Positions 9,501 to 19,158 of a DNA stretch of 46,819 bases are shown here, piece after piece (position 1 is the stretch's first letter; each line of letters starts with the position of its first letter). The notes beneath the pieces were generated by a model that was not told where the DNA came from, made no database searches, and saw only the letters and a program-made list of their open reading frames with translations. Source of the DNA: Chara braunii (taxonomy: Eukaryota > Streptophyta > Charophyceae > Charales > Characeae); the NCBI GenBank assembly GCA_003427395.1, contig BFEA01000008.1:337870-384688 (forward strand). Reading direction: 5' to 3'. Both the position numbers and the translations under genes were made by a program.

Positions 9501-9559
9501 TGTTTGTGCTAGCTTAGGACCACCGTAGTGCTGGTGGATCCTGACCTTTGATGCCTCCG

Positions 9560-10745
9560 TGCTAGTTTGATAGCCATGCTATGCAAATGCTGATGCAATT
9601 CCCAGTCTCCTATTGGCTGCTTGACCACATGAGGCTGGAGCAGCAGGGGCGGGCAACACCGTGGTGCCCGAGGTGTCTGCAGAAGTACCCGCCTCAGAAA
9701 AGGATGGAGATGATTGAACATCTCTTCCTGCAGTGCCCCTCGTCTGTGCTGTTGTGGAGGTGATGGGACAGTATATGGTGGCAGGCTGTACCAGGCCAGG
9801 TGTGGCCATGGGACTGGAGAGCGGTGATAACAGGATATTGGCCGCACTGCCCAGACGAACCCCTCATAGAAAACCTGTTTCGACTGGGCAGACGATCTGT
9901 TCTCTGGGTGATCTGTTGGCGGTGGTATGTGTTGGAGTTGGAAGGGGCACAGGTGGAGGAAGAAGATGTGGTGGTCAAGCAACTGGTCCAAACTGAGATC
10001 TGTAACCACTGGCAGGTGGCCAGGCAGAAGATAAGCTTTGTTCACGCACGGTGGGAGATAGACCAGATCATTAAAACATTTTGCAAGGAATGGCTGGGGG
10101 GCAGCAGGGGTGGGGGGTGGATGGCAGATGTGACATCGTCCTGTGATGACCCCCAGCAGCGGTGGCTGGGGGAGGGGGGGTGGGAGGCAGGGGGGGAGGT
10201 GCCCAGAGATTACAGGCTAGCCTTCCGAGACTTGAATTCCTCTGAGACCCGCAGCAGAGTTCCCGGACCCCTTTCCCCCTCACCCGCTCTCCCTAGTGGA
10301 GGTTGGGCAACGGGTAGCCTAGGTGGCCCGAGCCTGCATTGTCTTGATGGATGTTGGACCTGGTTTCTCAGCCTCGATTTCTTGAAAGTTAACGGGCTAC
10401 GACTTATGGGACGCTGGACCAGGTTTCCAACCTGGTACCTTCGAACCTCTCTTCGTTTTGAGCTAGAAAAGACTTCTTGGTGTTAAAGAGAGCTCTTTGG
10501 ACTGATATGAGGGACACTGGACCCACTTTCCGGCAGTGGTACAGGAAGGGAGGTGAGCAGGGGGAAGAAAGGGCCTACTGGTGCCCCCCAGTGGCCATGG
10601 ATGGCCCCCGGCCCTCCCAGCAGTAGGCATTCCTCAGCCCAGCTACCGTGATGTTCCCCACCAATAGATGGAACGACCAGCAGCGGGCTTACTAGGGGAG
10701 GCTGCTCATATCACGCCCCCTAGTAGGCCCTCTTCCTTCTTAAGA
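9560..10745 (+). mobile_element. LINE (copy A): ORF2 C-terminus and 3' UTR with motif I hairpins
   Basis: The frame 9581-9763 ends with CPRCLQKYPPQKRMEMIEHLFLQCPSSVLLWR, a Cys-rich zf-RVT-like motif at the end of plant-type LINE ORF2. A stop or shift follows, and the frame 9800-10486 continues with WPWDWRAVITGYWPHCPDEPL, then ..EICNHWQVARQKISFVHARWEIDQIIKTFCKEW. The same peptide series is found in LINE copies B and C on the minus strand, which shows one family. From about 10340 the 3' UTR carries hairpin 1 copies (10408-10432, 10511-10534), hairpin 2 (10653-10674) and hairpin 3 (10685-10730). The 5' end is lost. Confidence 0.85.
10653..10730 (+). other. Motif I hairpins 2 and 3 (LINE A 3' end)
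   Basis: Hairpin 2 pairs GTTCC (10653) with GGAAC (10674) around CCACCAATAGAT; most other copies have GCTCC/GGAGC, a compensatory C-G to T-A change. Hairpin 3 pairs GGGCTTACTAGGGG (10685-10698) with CCCCTAGTAGGCCC (10717-10730), one G-U pair, around a loop containing GCTGCTCATATCA. The structural role is inferred from conservation between copies. Confidence 0.7.
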
Positions 10746-10899
10746 AGGGCAGCCCTGCAGGTACCACCCAAGGGACTCCTCAGGCTCCTGTCCTGTGAAC
10801 AAAACAAGAATACATCTAGAGGTAAGTACCGGGTCTTTCTACAGGAAAATCCTTGGTAGTATTGTCAAGTAATAGTAAGTCTGAATTACCTGCGGCCAT

Positions 10900-12245
10900 A
10901 CAGTTTGAAGTAACTGTTGATGAGCAGATCTTTTTATTTTTATTTTTTTATCCACCTGTACATTTCTCATATGTGGGGCCACGGGCCTCAAATTCGATTT
11001 CGGCCGCCATGCTCCGTCGATGAAAAATATCGACGGCGGCGTGGTGGCTATTTTTCAGGAGTAGGTTACTAGATGCCCGCGGCCAACATATGGGAAAGGT
11101 ACCGGTGGTTTAAACAGGCTCCGATCTATTCGTGGGGAGCAGCACGTGCTGAGAATCGGGCTCCGCGTCCCTTAGGAAAAGCATAGGGTATAGGAAGGAT
11201 TGTAGAGACCAGGTCCCGTGTCCCCTACCTTAAAACTAGCAGCATGTATTCCGCCTCATTCCTTAATCCCTCGGCCAGGGCCCGAAGATTGGCTGGACCC
11301 ACTGGGGGGCACCAGTGGGGACCCTCCCACTCCTTGCCCGCCTCTAAGAGACATCCATTATGCCTACTGAAGACGAAATGAACCGCTGGGAACCAGGCCC
11401 ACTGTCCCTGCACAACCAGAATTATGCTTTCTCTGCTGGAACAAGGGTCCAGCGTCCTAGAGTACTTTGGCTGCTGGAGACCGGGTCCAGCGTCCCAAAC
11501 ATGACAGGGTGCAGCGTATGATTTGTGTAAGAGCAACCAAGGGCTGCAAACCGGGTGCAGCATACCATTGTTTCTAAGTCCAGGCACCGGCCGCTGGGGG
11601 ACACTAGTGCAACTCTGCCCACCACCAGTCCTGCTAATCCTCTGCTGGGCCTAGCAAGCCCCCTGCTCTAATTCCATAAGGGCGAGTGGTAAAGGGATCC
11701 GGGAAGTCCGCTGTGGGCCTCAGTGGGATATCCGGGGTGATTACCACCCAGTCCCGAAAAGATAACTTATGGTCCCTGGGCACGCCCCCCCTCATTCCCC
11801 CCTCCTCGCCTCAACTCGGCCTCTCCTGGGAGTTGTCCCCTGACCAGTGTGCCTCAGCCATCCACTCCCCCCAGCCACCACCCAGTCATTCTTCGCAAAA
11901 ACGACTAATGATTTTGTCAATACCCTGCCTGGTGTGCACGAAACCCATTCTAAGTCTGGCCGCCTGCCACTCGTAGGTAATCTCCGCCTCCACCAGCTGT
12001 CTAACCAAGTCTGATGCTTCACCATCTTCTACTTGAGCCTCTCTATCTCCAGGGTGCACCTTTGCCGCCATACGCCCAAAGGACAGCCCGCCTGCCCAAC
12101 CGGAACAGGTTTTCTGTCAGAGGATCATGTGGGCATTGCGACCAATGTCCTGTCAGCAGCGCCCTCCAGTCCCAAGGCCAGTCGGAGCCCGTTGTCTGTC
12201 TCCATATTCAGTCCCACCATCGCCATAACAGTATGGACGTGTTGA
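10900..12245 (-). mobile_element. LINE (copy B): ORF2 C-terminus and 3' UTR
   Basis: Minus-strand frames at 12071-11792 encode DLVRQLVEAEITYEWQAARLRMGFVHTRQGIDKIISRFCEE, matching copy A. The nucleotide sequence 11425-12240 aligns end to end with 26190-27020 (copy C). The 3' UTR holds hairpin 1 at 11473-11491 and 11435-11453 and a GCTGCA/TGCAGC variant at 11543-11561. Decayed hairpins 2 and 1 lie at about 11121-11175, and a hairpin 3 loop (TGATGAGCAGA) near 10917 lies on the far side of a TTAA element. The 5' end stops near 12245. Confidence 0.8.
10948..11114. mobile_element. TTAA-type TIR element nested in LINE B
   Basis: The right end reads GGTACCGGTGGTTTAA at 11099-11114. The left end is decayed (TTATCCACCTGTACATT near 10949). 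Subterminal sequences mirror each other (CATATGTGGGGCCACGGGC near 10967 against GCCCGCGGCCAACATATG near 11075). At the centre a perfect 8-bp stem, CCGTCGAT/ATCGACGG, flanks a 7-base loop. The element separates hairpin 3 from hairpins 1 and 2 of LINE B. Confidence 0.6.
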
Positions 12246-12480
12246 TGAGCAGATCATGAGTTCAAGCCCTATGAAATCAGATGGATTTAATCACGTTGCG
12301 GGCTACCCCTTAAATTTGAAAAGAAGAGAGTGAGTGGCCCTCAAGATGTATTTGAACTCTGAACCAGCTGGTGAATAGTTTTTCCTTCAGTAACGAGTGC
12401 ACAAAGGGTTGAGGCATTACCAGCCACGCAAAATCAGACGCACGCTGGGTGAGGTTTAATTTCATCAGTTTATAGAGGTG
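12246..12480. other. Unassigned stretch with a B-box-like site
   Basis: GAGTTCAAGCCC near 12259 followed by ATCAGATGG resembles the Pol III B box and tail seen in SINE heads near 38.9-39.2 kb (..TTCGATTCCTGATGCAATCAGATG). No A box is convincing. Nothing else is recognised. Confidence 0.3.
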
Positions 12481-12509
12481 GGTAGTTCTCACTAGCCTTG
12501 TGAATCCAT

Positions 12510-12762
12510 AGTCTGGGGTGGCCATCCTTGGTACTTTTTTGTCTGTGGTGGCCACCCTCGAAATCTGTACTCTGGGGTGGCTGCCCTCGCAAACCCGTAG
12601 CCTGGAGCAGCCGCCCTTGGTAATTTTTGTCTGTGGTGGCCACCCTTGAAATCTGTACTCTGGGGTGGCTGCTCTTGCACATCCCTAGTCTGGGGTGATC
12701 ACCCGTGTAGTCTGTGTCCCCTGTGGCCACCCTTCCAAGTCCCTAGTCTGGGGCAGTCGGGA
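12510..12762. repeat. About 30-bp minisatellite with self-complementary core
   Basis: About nine degenerate units of roughly 30 bp each begin with CTGGGGTGGCCACCCTTG-like sequence, so every unit carries GGTGGCCACC, which can pair with itself. On the minus strand it translates into repeated GGHHRQK/YRFRGWPPQ peptides; these are repeat products, not a gene. Confidence 0.75.
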
Positions 12763-13130
12763 GAAGGAACAAACAGAAGGAACACTGGGAAGTGCCCCCC
12801 GTACAGACCGCACATTCACCAAATACCCGTTCTTGCCATTCCTCCACGTCCCACACACACTCTCACCACTCCCACCCTCTATCACCAAGCCGGCCAGGGA
12901 CTGACTGCCTCACTGTTTTCATTAGAAGGGTGGCCAGTGGAGAAGAGATCATGCCTCAGAAGTTAGGATCCAACACAGCACTGCTAAATGCAGCCACAGG
13001 CTGCACCACACCACGTACTAAGGGGCACAAGCCAGGAACTGTGTGTCCGTATCAGGCGGCCTGTCAGTAGGCTGAAGAGGCGAGCTCCTCCTACGTTACC
13101 TATGCACAGCGTCTGTGATTTCTGTAATGG
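12763..13130. other. No gene recognised
   Basis: Short overlapping frames of under 110 codons with no domain. The sequence is C-rich with CACACTCTC-type runs. Confidence 0.45.
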
Positions 13131-13263
13131 GGACGCTGGGCCCTTTCCCAGCAGGTGCAGCTCCCCACCAATAGATGGAACCTCCCCTGGACCAGCTTGA
13201 AGTGTCTGCTCCTACCAGCACCTCAAGCAGTCCCTGGGGCTGTTTCCAAAAAAAAAAAAAAAA
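13131..13263 (+). mobile_element. Orphan motif I module with A tail
   Basis: Hairpin 1 is GCTGGG/CCCAGC (13135-13152), hairpin 2 GCTCC/GGAAC (13160-13181) and hairpin 3 GCTTGAAGTG/CACCTCAAGC (13195-13228) around GCTCCTACCAG. An A run at 13248-13263 follows. No LINE coding sequence precedes it closely, so it is either a strongly 5'-truncated LINE copy or a short non-autonomous relative sharing the LINE 3' end. Confidence 0.7.
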
Positions 13264-13638
13264 GGGAACACTGGAAGTGCATGACAAGCACTCCACAGGC
13301 CTACTGTTATCCCGCGAAGATAATGCATGCTCGCATCTTGGGTACTGTTGTCCCATGAAGATAATGCATCACACATAATGTTCGGGGATGAAGTTGTTTT
13401 TTCTGGGTAAACAGGGGGAGTGCTTTCTGTTTGTCTGCCTTACTTTTCGTTCACGTAGCCTAGCTTTTTACCCTAGGAGAGTTTGGGTGGGTGGAAGGGA
13501 ACAAAGATCAAGACGAGCATGATGCCGATTGATCTCCGGTGGAAAGGGCAATGTGAAGGTAAATATATTTGCTGTACAAGACAGGGCTACGCAGCTGCTG
13601 AATTATGGATATCAGAGGGCTAGCACGATCTGATAGGC
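13264..13638. other. No recognised feature
   Basis: Contains two short direct repeats with GATAATGCAT (13319 and 13360). A T run follows at 13639-13663. Confidence 0.4.
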
Positions 13639-13663
13639 TTTTTTTTTTTTTTTTTTTTTTTTT

Positions 13664-14035
13664 GGAACCTCAAACACAGCCCACTGGGGATAAACCTCAA
13701 ATTTAACCTTCTCCAATACACAACTAGACCAGGGTACAAACTAAGGCGTAGATCAGTAGCCCCTGAACCAGTCATAGCAGAACGCTGGTGGAAGCATCTA
13801 GAAGTAGTCCCGGGAAAACTACACCAGAGACCGTGGAACCAAATAACTTCTCTGCACCTGCAAAATTCAGGAGCCTTCAATGGCCAATATTATATCTAGC
13901 AGTCAACCAATGGCTGAATGTTAGAAGAAGAAAGGAAGACAGAAGCCCCTTAAAAGAAGTGAGTGCTAATTGCACTGCGGGCCAAGCAGAGAATCTTTTC
14001 CACAGCTTTCTCCTATGTAGTTTGTTCTTGTTTTT
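13664..14035 (+). mobile_element. LINE ORF2 C-terminal fragment (copy H)
   Basis: One plus-strand frame reads FNLLQYTTRPGYKLRRR, matching NLLQYTTRLKYKLAVG in LINE copy E. The 13788 frame then carries NQWLNVRRRK and CTAGQAENLFHSFLLC, the zf-RVT-like E-x-L-x-H-x-F-x-x-C pattern. The frames are broken by stops. A T run lies directly upstream (13639-13663). Confidence 0.65.
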
Positions 14036-14214
14036 TGGGAACTTGTTGGTAGGTTCTAATCATTTGAAACGAGCTTCAGTTGAGTGCACTGTTTTTCGTC
14101 TCTCTTCTGCACGACGGTGGCAGTGGCGTGTGCTCCCTTCCTTCCTGCCTACCTCTATAGCTTGGCATCACCATAGCTGTTTGAGCAGGCGAGGAGAGGT
14201 AGCTAGCCGGCGAG

Positions 14215-14313
14215 ATGGCAGACAGTAGAAGCAACAAGGATATCGTGCGCACAGCATGGGAGATTGGTGCTGCTATGCGTGCGGGGATATTCAATGGAGA
14301 GCTGCCCTTTACG
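14215..14313 (+). CDS. Candidate first exon of the RING-like gene
   Basis: An ATG at 14215 opens a 33-codon frame, MADSRSNKDIVRTAWEIGAAMRAG.., with low-repeat sequence around it. It ends at TTTAC|GTAAATG, where a donor-like GT at 14313 overlaps the stop codon. If this is a real exon the next one is unclear. I link it to the RING-like ORFs downstream only by proximity and strand. Confidence 0.2.
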
Positions 14314-14319
14314 TAAATG

Positions 14320-15050
14320 TGGTTGATCATCGCAGTAGAATGCTTACCCTACCTCTGCCTGCGGCTGTCGAGCAATGTCGGGACAGCTACAGGAGGGCAG
14401 CGCGAATGCAGGTCGGTTTTGCAGCTGGCAGAGGCAGGGTCTGGTAAAGAGTACGTGCTGGCAGCTCTTCCGCTTGCTCCTGCCTTGCCGTACACTCTGG
14501 CCTTCTCGTTGAATATCAACCACCAATTGCAGGATCACGACTTGGATATAGCATCGACCAAAGTGAACGAACTAATTTAAACCTGGAACAACGTTAACAG
14601 AACAGAAAATTCCTGGTTGCTTAGAAGGTGGCTTCTATTGCTATGGTTGAGTGGGATGAGTGGTTAGCAAATGGAGTGGCATAGGATGGCTTCGTACTAC
14701 CATTTCAACATGTTTGGTTTTGCCTGTTAGTGACTCTAGTTTAGAGCAAATCTACGTCAGAATTAGCCACCGGACTTGGCATCCTGTGATTCCTGTCTGG
14801 TCAAGTCCGTATGCAGCAACATTGGTTGCGCCTGTCCTTTTTTGCAGTCCCAATGAAAAAGTACTCCAGATAAAGCATTTGTGGTACAGTTTGCCCTTAG
14901 GATCATGTCAACAAGCACTAGGTCACAAAGTGCTGTCTGAGGACCAATTTGACCTGACAGGAGGTTGGGGAAGATAAGGATGGCGTGGCAGAAGAAGGGA
15001 TGGCCTTGATCTGCCATGCTTAAATAACTGTGCACGTCAGCCTTCCATAC
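14320..15050. other. Unassigned, non-repetitive stretch
   Basis: No transposon domain, tandem repeat or structured motif is visible, which is unusual for this window. It could be intron or flanking sequence of the RING-like gene. Confidence 0.35.
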
Positions 15051-15052
15051 TA

Positions 15053-15496
15053 ATGACATGTCAGCAACATACCATGTGTCGTCAAAGCTTCCAGGAAGCT
15101 GTCAAGTATGTGTCTTTACTGCGTCCCCGGTGCCATCACCCTCCACGTCCTCTCCTAGCATGTCCCGCATGCGGTATTGGTCATACGCCTACAGCAACCG
15201 CTGACGGATCTCCCTCTTTCATGCCAGACGAACAACGAACTCAGCAGTCCGAGGAGGAAAATAGACTTCTATATGAACCACCGGCAGAGCGATGTGCTCA
15301 TAGTTTATCACCACCAGGGCGAGCTGTTGTGGATCATATCCTGCAGCAGCTGAATGCCCTTGCGTTGGACCGATCCTCCCTGTCGTCGTCTGCCCATAGA
15401 GAAGGAATACATACTGAGGAAGCCCAAGAAAGATGCTCCATGCCGTTTTGTGATGACCCGCCGGAGATTCAACTAGCATGCAGTTCACATGCCTAG
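15053..15496 (+). CDS. ORF of 147 codons ending in half of a RING-like finger
   Basis: The frame starts at 15053 and contains a Cys pair (CPACG, near 15155), an acidic/Gln segment (DEQRTQQSEEENRL) and a likely helix (VVDHILQQLNALAL). It ends CDDPPEIQLACSSHA before a stop. The ending has spacing C-x9-C-x2-H, the same as in the next ORF (C-x9-C-x2-H, LACTSHI), and the DNA at the two places is alike (CTAGCATGYA). So this ORF may run into a broken or alternatively spliced RING. I do not recognise a named family. Confidence 0.4.
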   Translation: MTCQQHTMCRQSFQEAVKYVSLLRPRCHHPPRPLLACPACGIGHTPTATADGSPSFMPDEQRTQQSEEENRLLYEPPAERCAHSLSPPGRAVVDHILQQLNALALDRSSLSSSAHREGIHTEEAQERCSMPFCDDPPEIQLACSSHA

Positions 15497-15524
15497 TGCG
15501 GTGAGGATTATGAAGGTATAGTCC

Positions 15525-15812
15525 ATGCGAGTTTTTGCTTCCATACGTACGATGACAGTCAGTAGTGAACTCATGTACGGCACCCCGACATTTCATGTCC
15601 AATTTGTAGACGGGCTGGAACGGCAGTGCCTCTATAATTGCGGTCGACGTGCCTCTGTGTTCCTAGCATGTACCAGCCACATAGCCTGTGACATCTGTCT
15701 GCGCCGTGCCATTCAATGCAGCAACTGTGACTGGGAAAATTGGATGCGGTGCTTCCATAGCCCACACCCGAACCGGTCCTGTCCTGTCTGTAGGGGTGGC
15801 CACTCGCCTTAG
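15525..15812 (+). CDS. RING-like zinc-finger ORF
   Basis: The 95-codon frame has Cys/His at C35, C39, C49, H52, C55, C58, C65, C68 and a final CPVC at C86/C89. The pattern C-x3-C-x9-C-x2-H-x2-C-x2-C..C-x2-C resembles a RING finger, although the first pair is C-x3-C rather than C-x2-C and the last linker is long. RING domains commonly act as E3 ubiquitin ligases by binding E2 enzymes. The domain is at the C-terminus and the protein ends six residues after CPVC. It probably forms one gene with the upstream ORF through an intron or frameshift I cannot resolve. It is the best host-gene candidate in the window. Confidence 0.5.
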   Translation: MRVFASIRTMTVSSELMYGTPTFHVQFVDGLERQCLYNCGRRASVFLACTSHIACDICLRRAIQCSNCDWENWMRCFHSPHPNRSCPVCRGGHSP

Positions 15813-16142
15813 TTTTTTTCAGAAGTCTGCTTCAGCGGTGAATATCTAGAAATCTGTGAAACCCATGATACACCTTTCCCCTGCTCTTTGCATGTCATAC
15901 TCTATCCTGCCCTCCCGTTGCCCCTACCTCCCCTGCCCCATACTCCTAGAGAACTCCGCCTTCTGCCCCTTACCCTCCACCCTCCCCTCCACTCCCCTTG
16001 TACTACTAACAAATATACAAATGAGCATCATTAAGAGTATAGACGATATGAAGATCAGAAATGAAATGAATGGAAGTATGAAGACGAAGGACGGGCACAA
16101 AGACTGTATAAGCTGAAGATCTGAAGTGAAATGAACAGGAGT

Positions 16143-16176
16143 GTGAAGCTCTGAAGAGATGCACAGGAGCATACCT
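16143..16176. repeat. Sequence repeated on both sides of the gap (left copy)
   Basis: GTGAAGCTCTGAAGAGATGC and the 14 bases after it are identical to 16538-16571, immediately right of the N gap. This suggests that contig ends overlap and the gap is false or overestimated. Confidence 0.9.
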
Positions 16177-16537
16177 NNNNNNNNNNNNNNNNNNNNNNNN
16201 NNNNNNNNNNNNNNNNNNNNNNNNNNNNNNNNNNNNNNNNNNNNNNNNNNNNNNNNNNNNNNNNNNNNNNNNNNNNNNNNNNNNNNNNNNNNNNNNNNNN
16301 NNNNNNNNNNNNNNNNNNNNNNNNNNNNNNNNNNNNNNNNNNNNNNNNNNNNNNNNNNNNNNNNNNNNNNNNNNNNNNNNNNNNNNNNNNNNNNNNNNNN
16401 NNNNNNNNNNNNNNNNNNNNNNNNNNNNNNNNNNNNNNNNNNNNNNNNNNNNNNNNNNNNNNNNNNNNNNNNNNNNNNNNNNNNNNNNNNNNNNNNNNNN
16501 NNNNNNNNNNNNNNNNNNNNNNNNNNNNNNNNNNNNN
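16177..16537. other. Assembly gap (361 N)
   Basis: A run of 361 N bases. Frames predicted through it are meaningless. Confidence 0.99.
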
Positions 16538-16569
16538 GTGAAGCTCTGAAGAGATGCACAGGAGCATAC

Positions 16570-16605
16570 CTGTCTCTTATACACATCTAGATGTGTATAA
16601 GAGAC

Positions 16606-16607
<2 letters not shown>
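16570..16607. other. Nextera transposase adaptor palindrome (artefact)
   Basis: The 19-base mosaic end CTGTCTCTTATACACATCT (16570-16588) is followed at once by its exact reverse complement (16589-16607). Two mosaic ends head to head are the circularisation junction of Nextera mate-pair libraries. This is not genomic sequence. A GA microsatellite (to about 16647) follows. Confidence 0.95.
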
Positions 16608-16648
<41 letters not shown>

Positions 16649-16649
16649 C

Positions 16650-17520
16650 TATATGATTTGGGAAGTCCCAGTAGAACAGTGTCCTTCAATCAAATCAATT
16701 CCTGACTGCAATTGACATGTAGCATGCAGGTTACCCGAACCGTAGCTGCAATTTGCAATGGCAATGGTTTGCATCATCTTTCTGCTAATATAAAATTTCT
16801 ATGTGATAAAAAAAAAAAAGGTTCTTATCATTTCAAAAACAATATAAAAAATACAGAACCTTACGGTTCTGGCTCCTTTTCCATTCTATGGAGCATCAGT
16901 CCGGTTCCTATTCCACCGCGGAGTCAGAAAGAACGGCATTGACTACCACCTGAAGGAGGGCATTGATTGCTTCCTGGAGGAAGGATTTACTACCCGTCAC
17001 CCCTTATGGAAGGTTCTTATCATGACTGTCTGAGGGCATACTCACACGGGCCCCCTTTTTTTTTCTTTCAAAATTTGATGAGGTTTGCTAGTCACATTGG
17101 GTAGTCCCGCTACATTCTACTTTCTGGTGACGCTATTGTCAGCAGCCTGCAGGGCCACGGGAGGACCCAATTTGAGACCACCTCTAGAGGTGGTATCAAA
17201 TGCCCTTTCCAATTTTTTTATTTTGAGGTATGTAATTGCAAAAAATGAACAAAACAGCCCACGTGTTATTTAGGCGTGTACAAAAAAAAATAAAAAAATC
17301 CATATAAAAGTTAATAAAACCCATTTGACTATGTGCACTTGCCTTGAGGTTCAAGTGTCAGGGCCACAACTTTGTCCTTTGTGGACGAAGTCCGCCTGTG
17401 TGACCACACCAGGACCTAAAGTCCCAGAGGCTGCGCTAGTGCTAGCACCCTGATATCGGCGGACCGGTAAGGCCCGGTCCCTCCAGCTAGACTAGCGCCT
17501 GGGGTGTGCGCGTGCCCCGG
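16650..17520. other. Mostly unassigned; contains a motif II copy
   Basis: No gene is recognised. Motif II on the minus strand lies at 16956-16995. A short inverted repeat (GAGACCACCTCTAGAGGTGG) is near 17173. The sequence is AT-rich with A runs. Confidence 0.4.
16956..16995 (-). other. Motif II hairpin
   Basis: On the minus strand an outer GGG/CCC pairing, a 5' loop strand TAAAT, an inner stem CTTCCT/AGGAAG and a 3' loop strand CAATCAATG are visible. The inner stem differs from other copies (CCTTCCC/GGGAAG, CCCTG/CAGGG) but pairs. Confidence 0.6.
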
Positions 17521-17531
17521 CAGACGCACGT

Positions 17532-18082
17532 GGCTCCTTGATTGCCCACGTGGCATCTGCTGTTGGTGACGTGGACGTCTACGACGTGCGGGCAGGGGTA
17601 GCGCCAGCAGTGAGAACGGTGAGGAATTGCTATAGGGGCGCAGCTTTCTGGGTAAATGATGGAGTTGGAGGGGGAGCTACAACATGGGGCAATTCAATTG
17701 GAGGATATAATTTTCGACAATGAAGAAGACGTCTTGCCTGCAGAGGATGGTGAAGGTGGGCAAGATGAAGAAGACGTGGTCAACTATTATGCAAATATTT
17801 GCGCCCGTGGTTCCTTGATTGCCCACGTGGCATCTGCTGTTGGTGACGTGGACGTCCACGACGTGCAGGCAGGGGTAGCGCCAGCAGTGAGAACGGTGAG
17901 GAATTGCTATAGGGGCGCAGCTTTCTGGGTAAATGATGGAGTTGGAGGGGGAGCTACAACGTGGGGCAATTCCATTGGAGGATATAATTTTCGACAATTA
18001 AGAAGACGACTTGCCTGCAGAGGATGGTGAAGGTGGGCAAGATGAAGAAGACGTGGTCAACTATTATGCAAATATTTGCGCA
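17532..18082. repeat. 277-bp tandem duplication
   Basis: CCTTGATTGCCCACGTGGC is at 17536 and 17813 and each unit ends GCAAATATTTGCGC. The copies differ at about a dozen bases. As 277 is not a multiple of three, the same DNA is read in different frames in the two units. Confidence 0.9.
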
Positions 18083-18568
18083 GTGTGTGAAGATTGGGGA
18101 ACCACAAGTGAGACGAGCCGTGGTGTTGCTGCGCGTGATAGTGACGAGCATAATGGGGGGGATGGAGAGTGGTGGGTTAACCTGATGGCACTCTCTTATC
18201 AGGTCGAGGCTGAGAGTGTCGTCGTCGATGGTGAGAGGGAACATGCCCTTGATGAGGCAGGTGAGTGGGACGTGGAGGGGCTATTGGCAAAGGCAGCAGC
18301 AGCAGTGGTGACGGGAACAGCGGAAACAGAAGCTAATACAGCAACGACATCAACAACAACAACAACAACAACGACCGACCTCGACGGCGATTCTCATCCT
18401 CATCAGGGCATTGGGGACCATGGCGAGAGGGAGTATGTTCTTGATGAGGCAGGTGAGTGGGGGGTGGAGTTGGGGCTAATGGCAACGCCAGGTGAGTGGG
18501 AGGTGGAGTTGGGGCTAATCGCAACGGCGGTGACGACAACGGCGAAAATAAAAGCAACGACATCAACA

Positions 18569-18610
<42 letters not shown>

Positions 18611-18748
18611 CGACGCCGAGAACAGTCGCAATTGCAACAACAACAACAGCGAAAACTAAAACAACAACAACAACGCGGGCAACGACAAAGGGCCATAACG
18701 ACAGCAGGCAATAGTAACACCAGTCTCAGCGCAGTGGGGGGGAATTAG
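18011..18748 (+). CDS. Low-complexity ORF with poly-Gln and Thr runs
   Basis: A 245-codon frame starts in the second 277-bp unit with an acidic segment (EDGEGGQDEEDVV). It has three GEW(D/G/E)VE-type repeats, a Thr run from ACA repeats and long Gln runs from CAA repeats (18571-18610), and ends SLSAVGGN. No domain is recognised. A similar CAA/ACA-rich region with motif II downstream recurs at 22.26-23.23 kb, so this is more likely part of a mobile or repeated unit than a unique gene. Whether the frame is translated is unknown. Confidence 0.3.
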
Positions 18749-19048
18749 TAGTTTCTTTGTGGTGGCAAGGCGGGGCTTGGGTTGAAGGTGAGTTTTACCG
18801 GTCCCCCCCTTCCCTACCCAGTGTTTTTATAGGTTGATTCGTTTCTCATTGTCTGGCACCGGGTCGGAGTAGGATAGATGATCTCCCCCTCGTTGACTGG
18901 GGTTGATTGGCCCTCAATGAAAGGGTGTCGATTGCCCTCATGAGGAGGTAGGACATTTTAGGGTTTTGAGTTTTGATTGATTTCCTTGTTGGGGTGATCG
19001 ATGAAGATGTTTGTCGTTACCTTGTCGTTGGGATCATACTTCATGGGC

Positions 19049-19097
19049 AGGAGGTCAATCCTTCCCTTGCGTAGGGAAGTAATCAATGCCTCCGCTC
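19049..19097 (+). other. Motif II hairpin
   Basis: Outer stem GGAGG/CCTCC (19050-19054 with 19089-19093), TCAAT, inner stem CTTCCC/GGGAAG, then TAATCAATG. It lies about 65 bp upstream of the first motif I hairpin at 19159. Confidence 0.7.
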
Positions 19098-19158
19098 AAC
19101 GATTACATACAGACTGGATTGTATGTGCACTTCAACATCTGCACACATCAGTGTATAG

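Noticed and set aside
9509-10045. 178-codon minus-strand frame
   Set aside because: It is antisense to LINE copy A, whose plus-strand frames match two other copies.
16570-16607. Perfect 38-bp palindrome as a regulatory site or transposon end
   Set aside because: It is the known Nextera mosaic end in inverted duplicate, a library artefact.
15924-16689. Frames of 143-227 codons around 16.2-16.5 kb
   Set aside because: They run through the N gap and are not real.
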